In this document: piece by piece, positions 8,204-17,866 of the stretch
Layout: each line of letters begins with the position of its first letter
How positions within the stretch are numbered: position 1 is the stretch's first letter
Source: Acidipropionibacterium acidipropionici
GTDB taxonomy: Bacteria; Actinomycetota; Actinomycetes; Propionibacteriales; Propionibacteriaceae
Reading direction: 5' to 3'
Assembly (NCBI RefSeq): GCF_001441165.1
Contig: NZ_CP013126.1
Coordinates: 2,695,551-2,759,550 of the forward strand
DNA: 64,000 nucleotides
Translations under genes and position numbers: made by a program
Notes under the pieces: model-generated
Databases searched by the model: none
What the model was told of the DNA's origin: nothing
The model's input: the letters and a program-made list of their open reading frames with translations, nothing else

Positions 8204-9550
8204 ATGCGAAGACGCCAGCGAAGGCCCGGCGGCGGCCACGACAAGCACATTCTCATCATCGTGCAGAATCTGCCAGTGCCCCTGGACCGCAGGGTGTGGC
8301 TGGAGTGCCAGGCGCTGCGGGCCAACGGGTACAACGTCAGCGTCATCTGCCCCAAAGGTCCGGGTGACCCGCCCTTCGAGGTGCTGGACGGCGTCCACAT
8401 ATACAAATATCCTCCGGCCCGAGCGGCCAGGGGGCTGCCCGGATTCGCCCTCGAGTTCGCGTACTGCTGGGTGGCCACCGCCCTGCTCTCGATGAAAGTG
8501 GCCAGGTCCCTGCCGTTCCAGGTGATCCAGGCCTGCAATCCGCCCGACACCTACTGGCTGCTCGCCCTGCTGTGGCGCCCGGCCGGGGTCACCTTCGTCT
8601 TCGACCATCACGACCTGAACCCCGAACTGTTCATCTCCCGGTTCGGCACCCCCACCTCGGCCGTCCAGCGTGCGGAGTTCGCCCTGCTGTCCCTCTTCGA
8701 GCGGCTCACCCATCGCACGGCGAGCCGTGTCATCTCGACCAATGAGTCCTACCGGCAGATCGCGATCCGCCGTGGCGGCGTCGACCCCGACCGCGTCACG
8801 GTGGTGCGCAGCGGCCCCGACACCCGGGGGATGAGACCCAGATATCCCCGGGAGCCCCGCCCCGCCGGTGCGGTGGAGCTGGTCTACCTGGGCATCATGG
8901 GCCCCCAGGACTGTGTCGAGAATGTGCTGGAGGTCGTGGACGAACTCGTGCACCGGCGCGGCCGCACCGACGTCCACGCCACCCTGATGGGCTTCGGGGA
9001 CTCCTTGGAGAGTCTCAGGAGGATGGCTCACCGTCTCGATCTGGACGACTGGGTCACCTTCACCGGGCGCGCCGATCGCCCGATGATCGCCGAGCATCTG
9101 AGCCGCGCCGACATCGGCCTGTGCCCCGACCTCAAGACCCCTCTCAACGACCTGTCGACGATGAACAAGACCATGGAGTACATGGCCTTCGCGCTCCCGT
9201 CGGTCTCCTTCGACCTCACCGAGACGATCGTGAGTGGCGGGGACAGCATCCTGGTGGTGCCCTCAGGTGACCTGACGGCCTTCACCGACGCCGTCGAGAG
9301 GCTCGTCGCCGACCCGGATCTGAGGCTCCGGCTGGCCCGCATGGCCCGTGACAGGGTCGTCCGGGAGCTCGACTGGCGCCCCCAGGCGAGTGCCTACATC
9401 GGCGTCTACGACTCGCTGTTCGGCATCCACCGCCCCGAAGGAGTCGTCCAGCGGCACCTGCCCGCCCGCACCGAGGACGAATGGGGCAATCGCCTCGTCC
9501 CCCTGGATGACGAGGCCGAGCTCGACCGGTTCATCCTGGAGCGTCGATGA
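8204..9550 (+). CDS. Glycosyltransferase family 4
   Basis: 448 residues with a GT-B fold. The N-terminal Rossmann domain starts HILIIVQNLPVPLDRRVWLE, typical of WcaI/ExoL-like transferases, followed by FDHHDLNPE. The C-terminal donor domain has LGFGDSLESL-type turns, ADIGLCPD and the donor-site region TMEYMAFALPSVSFD. The predicted role is transfer of a nucleotide-activated sugar to the lipid-linked acceptor on the inner membrane face. ATG 8204 is chosen because GAGGGAG lies just upstream and the conserved motif begins about 17 residues later; an in-frame extension to 8129 has no such signal. It overlaps the next gene in an ATGA. Confidence 0.9.
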   Translation: MRRRQRRPGGGHDKHILIIVQNLPVPLDRRVWLECQALRANGYNVSVICPKGPGDPPFEVLDGVHIYKYPPARAARGLPGFALEFAYCWVATALLSMKVARSLPFQVIQACNPPDTYWLLALLWRPAGVTFVFDHHDLNPELFISRFGTPTSAVQRAEFALLSLFERLTHRTASRVISTNESYRQIAIRRGGVDPDRVTVVRSGPDTRGMRPRYPREPRPAGAVELVYLGIMGPQDCVENVLEVVDELVHRRGRTDVHATLMGFGDSLESLRRMAHRLDLDDWVTFTGRADRPMIAEHLSRADIGLCPDLKTPLNDLSTMNKTMEYMAFALPSVSFDLTETIVSGGDSILVVPSGDLTAFTDAVERLVADPDLRLRLARMARDRVVRELDWRPQASAYIGVYDSLFGIHRPEGVVQRHLPARTEDEWGNRLVPLDDEAELDRFILERR

Positions 9551-10725
9551 GACGGCCGCGCCACGGCTCCCGGGAGGGTTTCATCTGGTTCGCCGCCCAG
9601 GACTGGTGGTACCACAACCAGGCCCATTCGGACTTCCAGCTGATGCGCCAGGTCGCCCGCGCCAGACCTGTTCTGGTGGTCAACAGCCTGGGACTGCGCG
9701 CCCCCGGGCCCCGGAACAGCACGGGTCCCGGCCGGCGCATCCTGCGCAAACTGCGCAGCATGACCAAGTTTCTCAGGCGACCGGTCCCCGGCCTGCCGCG
9801 CTTCCACGTCTACAGCCCGTTCATGCTCCCGGTCTACGGCAGCAGCGGTGTGCTGTACCGCCTCAATGCACGGTTCATCCGGACCCAGGTCCGGGCGGCG
9901 GCCCGGCTGGCCGGGATCCGCGGCGCACCGGCGATCGGTGCGACGATCCCCACCGCCTGGCCGGTGGTCGAGCCGATGGCCCGGTCCAGCCTCATCTTCA
10001 ACCGGTCGGACCTGCAGTCGGCCTTCCCGGAGGCCGACGGCCGTTGGGTCGCCGGCCTCGAGGCGGAACTCCTGGCCCACAGCGACCGCGTGCTCTACGT
10101 CAGCCATGAACTGATGGCGCGGGACCGTCCGGTGGTGGGGGAGCGGGCCGTCTTCATCGACCATGGCGTGGATCTGGACCACTTCACCCCCGACGGCCCG
10201 GTCCATCCGGAGATTGCGGAGATCCCCGGACCGCGGATCGGCTTCTTCGGAGGCATCGACGACTATGTCGTCGACCTGGACCTCGTCGCGGCGACCGCTC
10301 GGGCACTGCCCGATGCCCACATCGTTCTGGTCGGCGACGCCACCTGCCCGATGGACGCCCTCACCGCACTGCCCAACATCCACTGGCTCGGCTTCCACGA
10401 CTACCGGGACATCCCGTCCATGGGACGCGGCTTCGACGTCGCCATCATGCCGTGGCTCGACAACGAGTGGATCCGCTTCGCCAACCCGGTCAAGCTCAAG
10501 GAGTATCTGGCCCTCGGCCTTCCTGTGGTGACCATCGCATACCCCGAGGTGGAGGACTGGCGCCACGTCGTCCGGGCGGCCGCCACAGCCGATGACTTCA
10601 TCGCCGCAGTGGCCGAGGCGCTGGCCGACCCGGGCGATCCGGAACCCCGCCTGAGAGCCGTGGCGCCCTTCTCCTGGTCCGGGAGGGCCCGGGTCCTGAT
10701 GGCTGCGGCGACAGAGGCGCACTGA
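9547..10725 (+). CDS. Glycosyltransferase (GT4-like)
   Basis: 392 residues of GT-B type. An N-terminal domain (about 1-200) contains FAAQDWWYHNQAHSDFQLMR, seen in glucuronosyl/mannosyl-type EPS transferases. The C-terminal donor-binding domain has DHGVDLDHF, GPRIGFFGGIDD, HIVLVGDA and PVKLKEYLALGLPVV, the last holding the conserved donor-contacting segment. It starts with an ATGA overlap on the preceding transferase, and its stop shares one base with the asnB-like start, so five genes from 8204 to 13912 read as one coupled unit. The sugar specificity cannot be told from sequence. Confidence 0.87.
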   Translation: MRRPRHGSREGFIWFAAQDWWYHNQAHSDFQLMRQVARARPVLVVNSLGLRAPGPRNSTGPGRRILRKLRSMTKFLRRPVPGLPRFHVYSPFMLPVYGSSGVLYRLNARFIRTQVRAAARLAGIRGAPAIGATIPTAWPVVEPMARSSLIFNRSDLQSAFPEADGRWVAGLEAELLAHSDRVLYVSHELMARDRPVVGERAVFIDHGVDLDHFTPDGPVHPEIAEIPGPRIGFFGGIDDYVVDLDLVAATARALPDAHIVLVGDATCPMDALTALPNIHWLGFHDYRDIPSMGRGFDVAIMPWLDNEWIRFANPVKLKEYLALGLPVVTIAYPEVEDWRHVVRAAATADDFIAAVAEALADPGDPEPRLRAVAPFSWSGRARVLMAAATEAH

Positions 10726-12581
10726 TGTGCGGGATCGCAGGGGTGTTCTGCGCCCGCGGGGCACCCGACCGCGGCGGACTCGAGCGAATGGCCGACTCAC
10801 TGCGGCACCGGGGCCCCGACGAGGCCTCGGTCTGGGCGGCCGGGCCGATCGGCCTGGCCCACACCCGGCTGTCCATCATCGACGTCGCCGGCTCGCACCA
10901 GCCGATGCACTCGCCCGACGGGGCCTGGAGCATCGTGTTCAACGGGGAGATCTTCAACTACCGGGAACTCCGCCGGGGCCTCGACCACACGTTCCGCACC
11001 CAGGGGGACACCGAGGTGCTGATGGCCGGGCTCATGCGTCACGGCATCGGTTTCGTGGACCGGCTGCGCGGCCAGTTCGCCTTCGCCGCCCACCACCACC
11101 CGAGCGGAACCCTCCACCTGGTGCGCGACAGGCTCGGCGTCCTGCCCCTCTACTACCGCCATGACGGCAGGGGAGTCGTGTTCGGGTCCGAGGTCAAGGC
11201 GATCACCGCCTACACGGCTCGAGCGCCGGGAGTCGATCCCGACAGCCTCGACGCATATCTGGAGGGACGGTCGGTTCCGGCACCCCACACCCTCTACGCG
11301 GGCGTGGCGAAGCTGCCCCCCGCGCACCGGGCCGAGATCAGGGCGACCGGGTGCCCGGTGCTGCACCGGTACTGGACGCCACCCCCCGTCGCCGACCCCG
11401 GCATCGGTGCGGACGAGGTCGTCGAGGAGGCCGACAGACTCATCCGGGATGCGGTGCGGGCGGCGCTCGTGGCCGATGTGCCGGTCGGCTCCTACCTGAG
11501 CGGTGGGGTGGACAGCAGCCTCATCGTCGCGATCATGAAGCAGCTGCGTGGGAACTCGCCGGTCGAGACCTTCGCGGCGGGATTCGGCGACCCCCGGTTC
11601 GACGAGCTCGACTGGGCGCAACGGGTCAGCGACCGGATCGGCACCAGACACCACACCGTCGCGGTACGGGCCGAGGACTTCATCGATCTGTGGCCGTCGC
11701 TCACCTGGCACCGGGACGCGCCGATCTCCGAGCCCGCCGACATCGCCGTCTTCCGATTGGCGGCCTCCGCCGGGAAGCACGTCAAGGTGGTGCTGAGCGG
11801 AGAGGGCGGCGACGAACTGTTCGGCGGATACCCCAAGTACCGCTACGCCTCCTGGGCCCGTGCGGCGCGGAGGATCCCCTCGGGGCCGCGCCGGGCGGTC
11901 GGACGGCTGCTCGATGCCCGCCTTCCCCCACGGCTGGGCCGCCAGAGGATCGCGCTGAGGGCGCTGAGCGCCGGTTCCGAGGCGGATCAGCTGGCCACCT
12001 GGTTCGCCCCGTTCACCCGGGAGGAGCGGCGCGGCCTGATCGGCCGGTCGCCGTCCCCAGATCGGCTCAGGAGGGCTCCCGAAGGGGTCGACGACGTCGA
12101 CCGGATGCTTCGCAACGACCTGGCCGGCTGGCTTCCCGACAACCTGCTGGAACGCGGCGACAGGATGACCATGGCCGCCTCCGTCGAGCTGCGCCCGCCC
12201 CTGCTCGACCACCGACTCGTCGAGTTCGCGTTCGGGCTTCCATCGGCCCTCAAGGTCCGCGACCGGGTCCCGAAATGGCTGCTCAAACAGGTCGCGCGAC
12301 GCTACCTTCCCGATGACGTCGTGTTCCGGCCCAAGGTCGGATTCCGGGTGCCGCTGGACCGCTGGTTCCGCGCCGGGCTGCGCGAGACCGCTCGTGATCG
12401 GCTGGTGGGAGGAGACTCCTTCGTCGGCTCGGCCCTCGACCGCAGGGCCGTGATCAGGCTCTTGGACCGCCATGAGAGCGGCCGACACGACGAGGAGATC
12501 CGCATCTGGACGCTGCTGTCCCTGGAGGTCTGGCACGAGGTCTGCGTGGCGGGATGGGCCACCCCCCGGAGGGCACCGTGA
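10725..12581 (+). CDS. Asparagine synthase-like glutamine amidotransferase (AsnB1)
   Basis: 618 residues, full length for class II AsnB. The N-terminal Ntn glutaminase has the nucleophile Cys2 (MCGIAG), HRGPDEAS and NGEIFNYRELR. The ATP-pyrophosphatase synthetase domain has the PP-loop SGGVDSS at about 259-265 and GEGGDELFGGY. The chemistry is ATP-dependent amide formation with glutamine-derived ammonia. Embedded between glycosyltransferases, it more likely amidates a sugar acid or a polymer substituent than makes free asparagine; that is an inference from context. Its TGA overlaps the next GTG start. A second AsnB homologue lies at 18847-20835. Confidence 0.9.
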   Translation: MCGIAGVFCARGAPDRGGLERMADSLRHRGPDEASVWAAGPIGLAHTRLSIIDVAGSHQPMHSPDGAWSIVFNGEIFNYRELRRGLDHTFRTQGDTEVLMAGLMRHGIGFVDRLRGQFAFAAHHHPSGTLHLVRDRLGVLPLYYRHDGRGVVFGSEVKAITAYTARAPGVDPDSLDAYLEGRSVPAPHTLYAGVAKLPPAHRAEIRATGCPVLHRYWTPPPVADPGIGADEVVEEADRLIRDAVRAALVADVPVGSYLSGGVDSSLIVAIMKQLRGNSPVETFAAGFGDPRFDELDWAQRVSDRIGTRHHTVAVRAEDFIDLWPSLTWHRDAPISEPADIAVFRLAASAGKHVKVVLSGEGGDELFGGYPKYRYASWARAARRIPSGPRRAVGRLLDARLPPRLGRQRIALRALSAGSEADQLATWFAPFTREERRGLIGRSPSPDRLRRAPEGVDDVDRMLRNDLAGWLPDNLLERGDRMTMAASVELRPPLLDHRLVEFAFGLPSALKVRDRVPKWLLKQVARRYLPDDVVFRPKVGFRVPLDRWFRAGLRETARDRLVGGDSFVGSALDRRAVIRLLDRHESGRHDEEIRIWTLLSLEVWHEVCVAGWATPRRAP

Positions 12582-13912
12582 CCGGTGTGCGTGGTCGACT
12601 CGCCGAGGCCGGGTACCGGGGACTGCTCGGCCTCACGGCCCTCACCGACGCCCTTCCTCCGAGGCTGAGGTTCGGGCACTGGCAGTCGGTGCTGTCGATG
12701 CTGCGCCCGGACGACGACCTGCCCGCGATCCCTCGGAGGGCGGCCTCCAGCAGGTCGGCGGGGCCCGCGACGCCGGTCGGCGACCGGTCGGCGCCCACCT
12801 GCATGCTGGTCGCCGGCGAGTTGGACGGCGGCGGGGTGGAGCAGGTGATCAGCGACCTGGCCCTCGGCCTGCCCGCAGAGGGCCTCGACGTCGAGGTGGC
12901 CACCACCCGGTCCGGCCGAGTGGGCAGCGCCCTGGCGGAGGCCGGGGTCAGGGTCCACGTCTGCCCGCCCGGTGACCTGGCCGGCCTCATCGCGGAGCGC
13001 CGTCCCGATGTCATCGAACTGCACCGGCCCGATCCGGCTCTGGTCCGTGCCGTCGCCGGTGCCGCGGCACCCGTCATCCCAGTCTTCCACGCCGTCGAGT
13101 CCTACCTGAACGGCCGGGCCGTGGCGGCCCTCGGAGCGCTCGCGCGATCGGCCCCGTCATGCATCGCCGTGAGCGGTGGGGTCGGACGCTTCTTCGCCGG
13201 GCTGACGGGAGCGTCGAGGATCGCCGTGGTGGTCAACGGGGTGGCCGAGGCGGGCGCCGAACGGGCGCCCGGGCGCACGGATGCGCGGCGCGCCGTCGCC
13301 GAGGCGGCCGGGGCCGTGATCGACGACCGGGACATCCTGGTCGTGGCGCTTCAGCGCTACAGCGACCAGAAGAACGCCGCCGGGCTGGTCGACGCCTTCC
13401 TGGCGGCGGCGGCGCAGGACCCCAGGTTGAGGCTGGTTGTCGCCGGCTCGCCGGACAGCTGGCTGGAGTACCGTCGCTGCGACCTGCTGCGGGCGGCCTC
13501 CCCGTCGGGCCACCGGGTGCATCTGCTCGGGGACTGCGACTCCGGGACCGTCCTGGCGGCCGGCGACGTCTACGCCCTGGACTCCTTCGCCGAGGGTGGG
13601 CCGTTGAGCGCCGTGGAGGCTGCGCTCCACGGGCTGCCGATGGTGCTCTCCGACGTCGGATTCGCCGGCGATCTCGTCGGGTGCGACGGCGTGGTGGGCG
13701 AGGTGGTGAGGCTGCCGGCCGACGGCCAGGGGCAGAAGGCTCTGGCACGGGTCCGCAGACGTCGGCATCAGCCGAACAGGGAGCTGTTCGCCGCCGCGCT
13801 GGTGCGGGCCTCCAGAGGTGGACGAGGATCCTCCGGACGGGTGCCCGCTCCCTTCACCATCCGGGACATGGTGGCAGGGCACGCCGCCGTGCTGGAAGCC
13901 GCACTGGCCTGA
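12578..13912 (+). CDS. Glycosyltransferase family 4 (GT-B)
   Basis: About 444 residues. An unusual N-terminal stretch of about 70 residues precedes CMLVAGELDGGGVEQVISDLA, the glycine-rich entrance of a GT-B transferase. The donor half shows ILVVALQRYSDQKN, LVDAFLAAA, and ALDSFAEGGPLSAVEAALHGLP, the canonical EX7E-like region. The GTG start at 12578 overlaps the upstream stop (GTGA) and has GGAGG five bases before it, so it is preferred over ATG 12554. It is the last gene of the plus-strand run and converges on the PIG-L gene only 22 bp away. Confidence 0.85.
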   Translation: MTGVRGRLAEAGYRGLLGLTALTDALPPRLRFGHWQSVLSMLRPDDDLPAIPRRAASSRSAGPATPVGDRSAPTCMLVAGELDGGGVEQVISDLALGLPAEGLDVEVATTRSGRVGSALAEAGVRVHVCPPGDLAGLIAERRPDVIELHRPDPALVRAVAGAAAPVIPVFHAVESYLNGRAVAALGALARSAPSCIAVSGGVGRFFAGLTGASRIAVVVNGVAEAGAERAPGRTDARRAVAEAAGAVIDDRDILVVALQRYSDQKNAAGLVDAFLAAAAQDPRLRLVVAGSPDSWLEYRRCDLLRAASPSGHRVHLLGDCDSGTVLAAGDVYALDSFAEGGPLSAVEAALHGLPMVLSDVGFAGDLVGCDGVVGEVVRLPADGQGQKALARVRRRRHQPNRELFAAALVRASRGGRGSSGRVPAPFTIRDMVAGHAAVLEAALA

Positions 13913-13934
13913 GTCTCCGGCGGCCGGTCCCGGG

Positions 13935-15398
13935 TCAGCGCGGAGCGATCGGTGGGACCCGGTACTGGCGCCGGACCCACAGGGCGGTGTCGCCCTCGGG
14001 GCAGCGGTCGGCGGAGCGGCACAGCTCGGGGTCGTAGGCCTGGTAGCTCAGCAGTGCTCTGGTCTTGCGCGCCAGGGGCTCCCCCGAGACGTTGGGCGGC
14101 TCGGACCTGATGCCATATCCGCGGTAGGCCACCACCCGGGTGCCCGTCCCCGCCAGGGCCTCGGCGGCGATCCTGGCGCCGGCCATATGGTCGGCGTGAT
14201 CGTTCTGCTGCGGGCGGCCGTCCTGGATCCGCACAGTTCTCGCCCGGGTCGATGCCGCGATCGCCCTCACGGTGGCGATGAGGCCGGTGCGGTCATAGCG
14301 GGCTGTCCCGTCCAGCGGCGCGATGGAGGCGATCCGGTGGTCGAGCAGTTTGATCATCGACTGGTTGCCCGTGGTGCGGGTCCCGTTGCCGTCCAGGGCC
14401 CCGTCGGGGAGGCGCAGGCTGTACAGGGTCACCCGGCCCGCGCCCGGACTGGTCGAGACCCGGACCTCGTGGCCGGCGAAGGTCCGCTCGGACCGGGTCC
14501 ATTCCTGACCGGCGTCCAGCCCGATCATGGTGGCGTAGGCCAGCTCGGGGCCGACCTCCCGGTCCTTCCAATACTGCTCGCCGTTGCCCGAGTCGCCTGC
14601 GGTGAGGAAGACCGTGGTGGCGCAGGCCCCCGCGTCGAGGTCGTTCTGCAGATCGGGATTCATGAAGATGATGTCGTCGTCCTGGTGAGCGATGATCGTG
14701 AGCACGGTCGAGGTGCAACCGGTGGCGTCGGGATCCGATCCTGCGACGCTGATGGCGGCCGAGGTCAGCGGCGGCGCCCCGTTCCACCCGGCCATCCGGA
14801 CCCGGTAGTCGGTAGGGGCCGCCGGTCGCCGGAGGCGGAGCAGGAGGCGTCCCGAGGAGTCGACCGTGCCGGTCCCCGACGCCACCCAGTCGCGCCCCAG
14901 GCGGCGCTGAAGGGTCACCGTTCGGCCGGGCCGGACGGGGTGGGTGACGACGGTGAGTCGGAGGGGATCCGAGGTGGACGCGGTCGCCAGGTTGACGATC
15001 TGGTCCACCGGACGGACGGTGACCGGGGTGGTGGCGACCTCCGGATAGGACCTGCCCCGGTACGTCGTGCTCGGGGAGAGGGCGCGCAAGGTGGTGATGG
15101 CCTCGATGCTCAGGGTGAACCGGAACCGGCCGTCGGCACCGGTGCGTCCCGAGGCCAGAGTCACCCAGTCGCGGTTGCGGAGCCTCTGCAGCACCACGGG
15201 CCGAGGGAACCGGGTGATCTGGCCGGACCGGAACTCGAAGCGCTCCATCTTCGCCGGCACCTCCGGTGCGACCGATGTGGCGGGCTCGGGGTCCTCGCGG
15301 GGAGTCTCGGCGCCGGCACAGCCCTGCGAGGCCAGGGCGAGCAGCGGGGCCAGAATCAGAGCCCACAGCCGTCCTCCTCGCGTGACCATCTGCGCCAC
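13935..15398 (-). CDS. Exported PIG-L family deacetylase
   Basis: 487 residues. A hydrophobic signal segment (about 8-27) ends LASQGCAGA, a poor lipobox, so it is either secreted or lipid-anchored. Residues about 45-230 look like two beta-sandwich modules. The PIG-L/LmbE domain begins at VLTIIAHQDDDIIFMNPDL; the usual metal motif is HPDD, and here Pro is replaced by Gln while His and both Asp are kept. DHADHMAGARI near residue 400 supplies the further zinc histidines. The predicted reaction is removal of N-acetyl groups from amino sugars outside the cell, consistent with EPS tailoring. GGGAAGGTGG precedes the ATG. Confidence 0.82.
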   Translation of the reverse strand: MAQMVTRGGRLWALILAPLLALASQGCAGAETPREDPEPATSVAPEVPAKMERFEFRSGQITRFPRPVVLQRLRNRDWVTLASGRTGADGRFRFTLSIEAITTLRALSPSTTYRGRSYPEVATTPVTVRPVDQIVNLATASTSDPLRLTVVTHPVRPGRTVTLQRRLGRDWVASGTGTVDSSGRLLLRLRRPAAPTDYRVRMAGWNGAPPLTSAAISVAGSDPDATGCTSTVLTIIAHQDDDIIFMNPDLQNDLDAGACATTVFLTAGDSGNGEQYWKDREVGPELAYATMIGLDAGQEWTRSERTFAGHEVRVSTSPGAGRVTLYSLRLPDGALDGNGTRTTGNQSMIKLLDHRIASIAPLDGTARYDRTGLIATVRAIAASTRARTVRIQDGRPQQNDHADHMAGARIAAEALAGTGTRVVAYRGYGIRSEPPNVSGEPLARKTRALLSYQAYDPELCRSADRCPEGDTALWVRRQYRVPPIAPR

Positions 15399-15508
15399 CT
15401 TCCCGTAACGGCACCCCGATGTGTACAGACATCATTCCAGACCGAGGTGCGTATTCCCCGATGCGACGCCGTCCGTCCGGGGTGATGCGTCGCGGACCCG
15501 ACGCCCGT

Positions 15509-15514
15509 TAACAT
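15509..15514 (+). promoter_or_regulatory. -10 element, probable leaderless start of the AMP-ligase gene
   Basis: TAACAT lies six bases before ATG 15521, with no Shine-Dalgarno sequence between them. Transcription would start at or beside the start codon. Confidence 0.55.
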
Positions 15515-15520
15515 TCGCCC

Positions 15521-17023
15521 ATGAACACGGCCGAGTATCTGGTCGGCGACGGCGAGTCGGGATCGGTGGCGGTGGTGGACTCCGACGGGGTGCACAGCTA
15601 TGCCGACCTCCGCGCGCAGGCGTCGAGGTGCCGTGCCGCCCTCGAGGAACTCGGGTTGCGCGCCGGCGACCGCGTCGGGCTGATCGGCGCGAACTGCTTC
15701 GGCTGGGTGGCCGCCTACCTGGGGGTGCTGGCCGCCGGCATGGTCGCCGTGCCGATCGCCCATACCCTGCGCCCCGACGAGATGGTCTCCAGAATCCGGT
15801 GGCTCGGCGTCCAGGCCGCCTTCCTGGGTCCGATGGAGTCGCGCCGACTCGCCGGACAGGTCCCGGGGGGTCTTCCTATGGCCGCCGAGGGTCCGTCGCC
15901 GGCGGGCCCCCCGCTGCGATTCGTCGATCGGCCCGCCGATCTGGACGCCGCCCTGGTGTTCACCTCGGGCACCACCGGCCGGCCGCACGTCGTGCGGCTC
16001 ACCCACGCCAACCTGCAGGCCAACACCGGCTCCATCCTGAGCTATCTGCCGCTGGCAAATTCGGATCGAGTCCTTGTCGTGCTGCCCTTCAGCTACGTCT
16101 TCGGGGCCTCCCTGCTGCACACCCACCTGAGGGTGGGAGCGGCCCTGGTGGTGCAGCCGAACGCCGCCTTCCCCCAGCAGATGGTCGAGCGGATGGCCGC
16201 CGAGCGATGCACCGGCCTCGCGGGGGTGCCCTCCACCTTCTCGGTGCTGCTGCGCAACAGCACCTTCGGCTCCCGTCGGCTGCCCGACCTGCGCATCATC
16301 CAGCAGGCCGGCGGCAGGCTCGCGCCGACGATGGTCGAGGAGTTGCGCGGGGCCCAGCCCCAGGCGCAGGTGTTCGTGATGTACGGGCAGACCGAGGCCA
16401 CCGCGCGGCTGTCCTACCTGCCGCCCCAGGAGCTGGATCGCCGTCCGGGGTCGATCGGCCGGGGAATACCGGGAGTGGACCTGCGCGTGGTCGGCGAGGA
16501 CGGCTCGCAGGTCGCCGCCGGACAGATCGGCGAGATCGTGGCCGGCGGGGACAATATCTCGCCCGGCTACCTCGACGACCCCGAGGAGACCGCCCGGCGG
16601 ATGCCCGGAGGGGTACTGCGGACCGGCGATCTGGCGACGGTCGACGAGGACGGTTACATCTACGTCGTCGATCGCAGGGAGGACTTCATCAAGTCGTGGG
16701 GGGTGAGGATCTCGAGTCAGGACATCGAGGCGGTGGCGCTGCAGCTCACCGATCTCGTGTCGGTGGCTGCGGTGGGAGTGCCCGACGAGGCCGCCGGGGA
16801 GCGGGTCGAGTTGGTGGCCGTGCCCCGGGAGGGGTCGCGGCTCACCGAGGGCCAGATCATCGACCACTGCCGGGCCCGGCTGGCCAGGACCATGGTGCCG
16901 CAGGCCGTGCATCTTGTCCCGTTGATGCCCCTCAACGGCAACGGTAAAATCTCCAAGACAGCGGTCCGCGAACTCTGCGTGGATCTGGCCAGAGCCGACC
17001 AGTCCCCAGGAGGATCATCATGA
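15521..17023 (+). CDS. AMP-forming acyl/aryl ligase (ANL superfamily)
   Basis: 500 residues, a complete adenylation enzyme. Motifs in order are the ATP-binding loop FTSGTTGRPHVVRLTH (about 147-162), the region AGVPSTFSVLL, MYGQTEATARLSYLP (aromatic-xx-TE), TGDLATVDEDGYIYVVDRREDFIK with the hinge Asp, and the catalytic C-terminal lysine region PLNGNGKISKTAV. It activates a carboxylic acid as acyl-AMP and passes it to CoA or a carrier protein; the stand-alone carrier at 20964 is an attractive partner. Its stop overlaps the next gene in an ATGA. Related ligases occur in other polysaccharide loci with AsnB homologues, including exosortase-linked ones. Confidence 0.88.
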   Translation: MNTAEYLVGDGESGSVAVVDSDGVHSYADLRAQASRCRAALEELGLRAGDRVGLIGANCFGWVAAYLGVLAAGMVAVPIAHTLRPDEMVSRIRWLGVQAAFLGPMESRRLAGQVPGGLPMAAEGPSPAGPPLRFVDRPADLDAALVFTSGTTGRPHVVRLTHANLQANTGSILSYLPLANSDRVLVVLPFSYVFGASLLHTHLRVGAALVVQPNAAFPQQMVERMAAERCTGLAGVPSTFSVLLRNSTFGSRRLPDLRIIQQAGGRLAPTMVEELRGAQPQAQVFVMYGQTEATARLSYLPPQELDRRPGSIGRGIPGVDLRVVGEDGSQVAAGQIGEIVAGGDNISPGYLDDPEETARRMPGGVLRTGDLATVDEDGYIYVVDRREDFIKSWGVRISSQDIEAVALQLTDLVSVAAVGVPDEAAGERVELVAVPREGSRLTEGQIIDHCRARLARTMVPQAVHLVPLMPLNGNGKISKTAVRELCVDLARADQSPGGSS

Positions 17024-17856
17024 GGCGGAAACCAGTCGTCGTCCTGATCGCAGGCGTCCTCGCGGTGGTGGTCGCCAGCGGCGCATGGGTGCTGCAGGGC
17101 AGGCCCGACCCGCTGCCCTCCTCAGTGGTGAACACGGCCGCCGGCGACGACGAGCTCGCCGATTTCAGCGGGCGGAGGATCTTCTTCGGTCACCAGTCCG
17201 TCGGGGCGAACATCATCGATGGTCTGAAAGCCGCCTATTCGGGCCGGGAGGGCTCCGGCCTCGACGTTGTCGAGACGCGCACCGATCCAGGCAGGAGCGG
17301 CGGATACCTGGCCCATGCCGCGATGGGGGTCAACGGCGACCCGCTCGGCAAACTCGCCGATTTCGAGAAGGTGCTGGCCGGCTCCATGGGCGGCGCGGTC
17401 GACCTCGCCGTGCTCAAGCTGTGCTACATCGACGTCACGGCCGACACCGACGTCGACGCGCTGTTCAGGGCGTACTCGCAGACCATGACCAGGCTCGAGG
17501 CCGCCCATCCGGGGGTCACCTTCATCTACACGACAGTCCCGCTGACCACCGACCGGACCTGGAAGCAGACCGTCAAGTCGTGGATCGGGCGCGACGAGCA
17601 GACGGGGCCGGACGACAACGCCGCCCGCCAGCGTTACAACCGGCTCGTGCGCGAGCGGTACGGCGATTCCGACAGGCTCTTCGACATCGCCGCGGTCCAG
17701 GCCACGATGGACAGCTCCCCGACCTCGCGGACCCGTGACGGATCCACCTACTACGTCCTTCACGACCGGCTGGCGGCCGACCCCGGGCACCTCAACGCGC
17801 TGGGGTCACGGGTGGCCGCCGCCCGCCTCGTGCACCTGGTGGCCGCACAGCACTAG
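17020..17856 (+). CDS. Exported SGNH/GDSL-like hydrolase
   Basis: 278 residues with an N-terminal signal anchor (about 5-24). FFGHQSVGANIIDGL marks a block-I-like strand, although the canonical GDS is replaced by GHQS. LKLCYIDV, PGVTFIYTTVP and a C-terminal DPGHLNALG fit the later SGNH blocks, the last with the Asp/His pair. The likely role is an O-acyl esterase or transferase acting on extracellular polysaccharide. AGGAGG precedes the ATG, which overlaps the ligase stop, so the two genes are co-translated. It converges with the NadE-like gene ten bases away. Confidence 0.68.
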   Translation: MRRKPVVVLIAGVLAVVVASGAWVLQGRPDPLPSSVVNTAAGDDELADFSGRRIFFGHQSVGANIIDGLKAAYSGREGSGLDVVETRTDPGRSGGYLAHAAMGVNGDPLGKLADFEKVLAGSMGGAVDLAVLKLCYIDVTADTDVDALFRAYSQTMTRLEAAHPGVTFIYTTVPLTTDRTWKQTVKSWIGRDEQTGPDDNAARQRYNRLVRERYGDSDRLFDIAAVQATMDSSPTSRTRDGSTYYVLHDRLAADPGHLNALGSRVAAARLVHLVAAQH

Positions 17857-17866
17857 GCCGGACGGG

